Source: Gemmatimonadota bacterium
GTDB taxonomy: Bacteria > Gemmatimonadota > Gemmatimonadetes > Palauibacterales > Palauibacteraceae
NCBI GenBank assembly: GCA_013042495.1
Contig: JABDQB010000330.1
Span: 1 to 6,664 of the forward strand
Reading direction: 5' to 3'
Length of the DNA stretch: 6,664 nucleotides
The translations under genes were made by a program, and so were the position numbers. Shown in pieces: positions 5,380 to 6,664 of the stretch. The first letter of the stretch is position 1, and each line of letters opens with the position of its first letter. The notes below the pieces were generated by a model. That model was not told the origin of the DNA. It was given only the letters and a program-made list of their open reading frames with translations, and made no database searches.

Positions 5380-6664
5380 ATGCGAAACACCATGCGGGTC
5401 GTGATGGCGGTGCTCCCGGCTCTGTTGCTGGCACCGGGAGTGGAGGCACAGGAGGCGGTGCGGCAGGTGACGCTGGAGGAGGCGCTGGGTCTGGCGGAGC
5501 GAAACAACCCGTCGTTGGAGCAGTCGGCGGCGAACGTGGACATCGCGGGCTACCAGGAGTTGACGGCGTGGGGATCGTTTTTGCCGAACCTGAGCCTGTC
5601 GTACCAGTACTCGGACGCGTCGAGCGGGCGGCTGGACCCGACGGGCCAGGCGATCACGACGACGAGTTACAGTGCGCAGCTCAGGGGGAGCGTGGACCTG
5701 TTCCGTGGATTCCGGCGGTTTTCGGACCTGAAGGGAGCGCGCCTGGGAGTGGAGGCGAGTGAAGCCCGCTACCGGGAGGCGGAGTTCACGACGTCCGAAG
5801 GGGTGAAGATCTCCTACTACAACGCGGTGGCGAACCGTGAGCTGGTGCGTGTGGAGCAGGACCGGGTGAGCCGTCAGGAGGACCAGCTGGCGTTCGTGCA
5901 GCAGCAGCTGGAGCTGGGACGAGCGACGCGTTCGGACGTACTGCGCTCGCAGGTGGACCTGAACAACGCGCGGGTGGCGCTGTTGAATGCGGAGAACTCG
6001 GCCCGGAACAGCGGATACGCGCTGGCCGAGGCGGTGGGCGTGGCGGAGCCGCTGGAGCCGGTGTCGACGGCCGAGCTCGAGGCAGAACCCCTGCCGTACG
6101 ATTCGAACGAGATCCTGTCGATGGCGTTGGCGGGTGCGCCGAGCCTGGTGAGCGCGCGGGCGACGGCGGCGGCGGACGAGACGGCGGTGACGAGCGCGAA
6201 GTCGGCCTACCTGCCGTCGCTGACGTTTGGCGGGGGCTGGGCGTGGTCGAACATCGAGTACCCGCCGCAGAGCCGGAGCTGGTCGCTGTCACTGTCGGGC
6301 TCGATGCCGCTGTTCAATGGATTCACGCGCGAGAGCCAGCTGTATACGGCGCGGGCACGGGCGGACCAGTCGCGTTCGGCCGAGCGGGCGGTGGAGCTGG
6401 CGCTGAGGAAGGACCTGGACCAGGCGATGGGGACGATCGACGCGGCGGTGGCCTCGATCGACCTCGCCGACCAGTCCGAAGAGCTGGCGGCCGAAGACCT
6501 CCGGGTCACGCAGGAGCGATACCGGCTCGGACTGGCCACCATCCTCGACCTGCAGTCGGCCCAGATCACCCTGCTGTCGGCCCAGGTCGACGTCATCCGA
6601 AGACGCTTTGAATACCAGCTCGGCCTCGCAAGACTCGAAGCCCTGCTCGGCACCAACCTGAGAT
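5380..6664 (+). CDS. TolC-family outer-membrane efflux protein (3' open)
   Basis: The frame is open from 5380 to the right edge, giving 428 residues, close to full length for the family; the stop lies outside. Residues 1-23 are a signal peptide (basic start, hydrophobic VVMAVLPALLLAP, cleavage after VEA before Gln24). The mature protein shows the internal duplication of TolC channels: QVTLEEALGLAERNNPSLEQ (29-48), then SFLPNLSLSYQYS with DLFRGF (first beta strands and helix start), mirrored by AYLPSLTFGGG (about 276-286) with PLFNGF (310-315). GRATRSDVLRSQVDLNNA and GLATILDLQSAQITLL are the matching coiled-coil returns. TolC trimers form the outer-membrane exit duct of RND, ABC or MFS efflux or type I secretion systems. 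The expected inner-membrane and adaptor partners would lie to the right. The gap from the sensor gene is 89 bases, so co-transcription is plausible. An in-frame ATG at 5287 overlaps the sensor stop but would bury the signal peptide. Codon choice changes near 6450. Confidence 0.95.
   Translation, partial: MRNTMRVVMAVLPALLLAPGVEAQEAVRQVTLEEALGLAERNNPSLEQSAANVDIAGYQELTAWGSFLPNLSLSYQYSDASSGRLDPTGQAITTTSYSAQLRGSVDLFRGFRRFSDLKGARLGVEASEARYREAEFTTSEGVKISYYNAVANRELVRVEQDRVSRQEDQLAFVQQQLELGRATRSDVLRSQVDLNNARVALLNAENSARNSGYALAEAVGVAEPLEPVSTAELEAEPLPYDSNEILSMALAGAPSLVSARATAAADETAVTSAKSAYLPSLTFGGGWAWSNIEYPPQSRSWSLSLSGSMPLFNGFTRESQLYTARARADQSRSAERAVELALRKDLDQAMGTIDAAVASIDLADQSEELAAEDLRVTQERYRLGLATILDLQSAQITLLSAQVDVIRRRFEYQLGLARLEALLGTNLR

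Noticed and set aside
5786..6656. Minus-strand frames opposite the tolC-like gene
   Set aside because: These Pro/Ser/Arg-rich translations follow from the G-ending codon bias of the real channel gene.

Overview
The window is GC-rich bacterial DNA with densely packed genes. It looks chromosomal, from a diderm (outer-membrane) bacterium, because it encodes a TolC-family outer-membrane channel with a signal peptide. The gene style (ECF sigma factor followed by a small one-helix membrane protein and a Spy/CnrX-like periplasmic protein, plus an orphan 172-residue acidic protein) would suit Gemmatimonadota or a related environmental phylum. That placement is inference; nothing in the window fixes the taxon. 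No RNA gene, insertion sequence, CRISPR array or integration site was seen.

Layout. (1) Positions 1-350, + strand: the C-terminal part of a CoxG/SRPBCC-type protein, cut by the left edge. (2) Positions 365-3639, - strand: a probable four-gene operon read right to left: a 172-residue protein of unknown function, etfB, etfA, and a four-helix membrane protein with a GGDEF-like domain whose catalytic motif is destroyed. etfB and etfA overlap by one base (TAATG), and etfA is separated from the GGDEF-like gene by one base, so the last three genes are probably translationally coupled. (3) Positions 3640-3915: a 276-base divergent intergenic region that should hold promoters for both directions. (4) Positions 3916-6664, + strand: an ECF sigma factor, a small single-pass membrane protein (candidate anti-sigma factor) and a membrane-anchored Spy/CnrX/LTXXQ-like sensor, joined by two ATGA overlaps. 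After an 89-base gap comes a TolC-family channel gene open at the right edge.

Function. EtfBA should form an FAD-carrying heterodimer passing electrons from acyl-CoA or other dehydrogenases to the membrane quinone pool; no ETF-quinone oxidoreductase or dehydrogenase is visible here. The right half reads as an envelope-stress or metal-responsive module: a periplasmic sensor and a membrane partner would hold the sigma factor, which would drive its own operon and perhaps the efflux channel. This follows the logic of Cnr-type systems and is inferred from gene order and domain type.

Points worth a second look are the pseudo-GGDEF membrane protein coupled to etfBA, the sigma module whose membrane partner lacks the zinc-binding anti-sigma motif, the unrecognised 172-residue protein upstream of etfB, and an abrupt change in codon choice near position 6450 inside the tolC-like gene.
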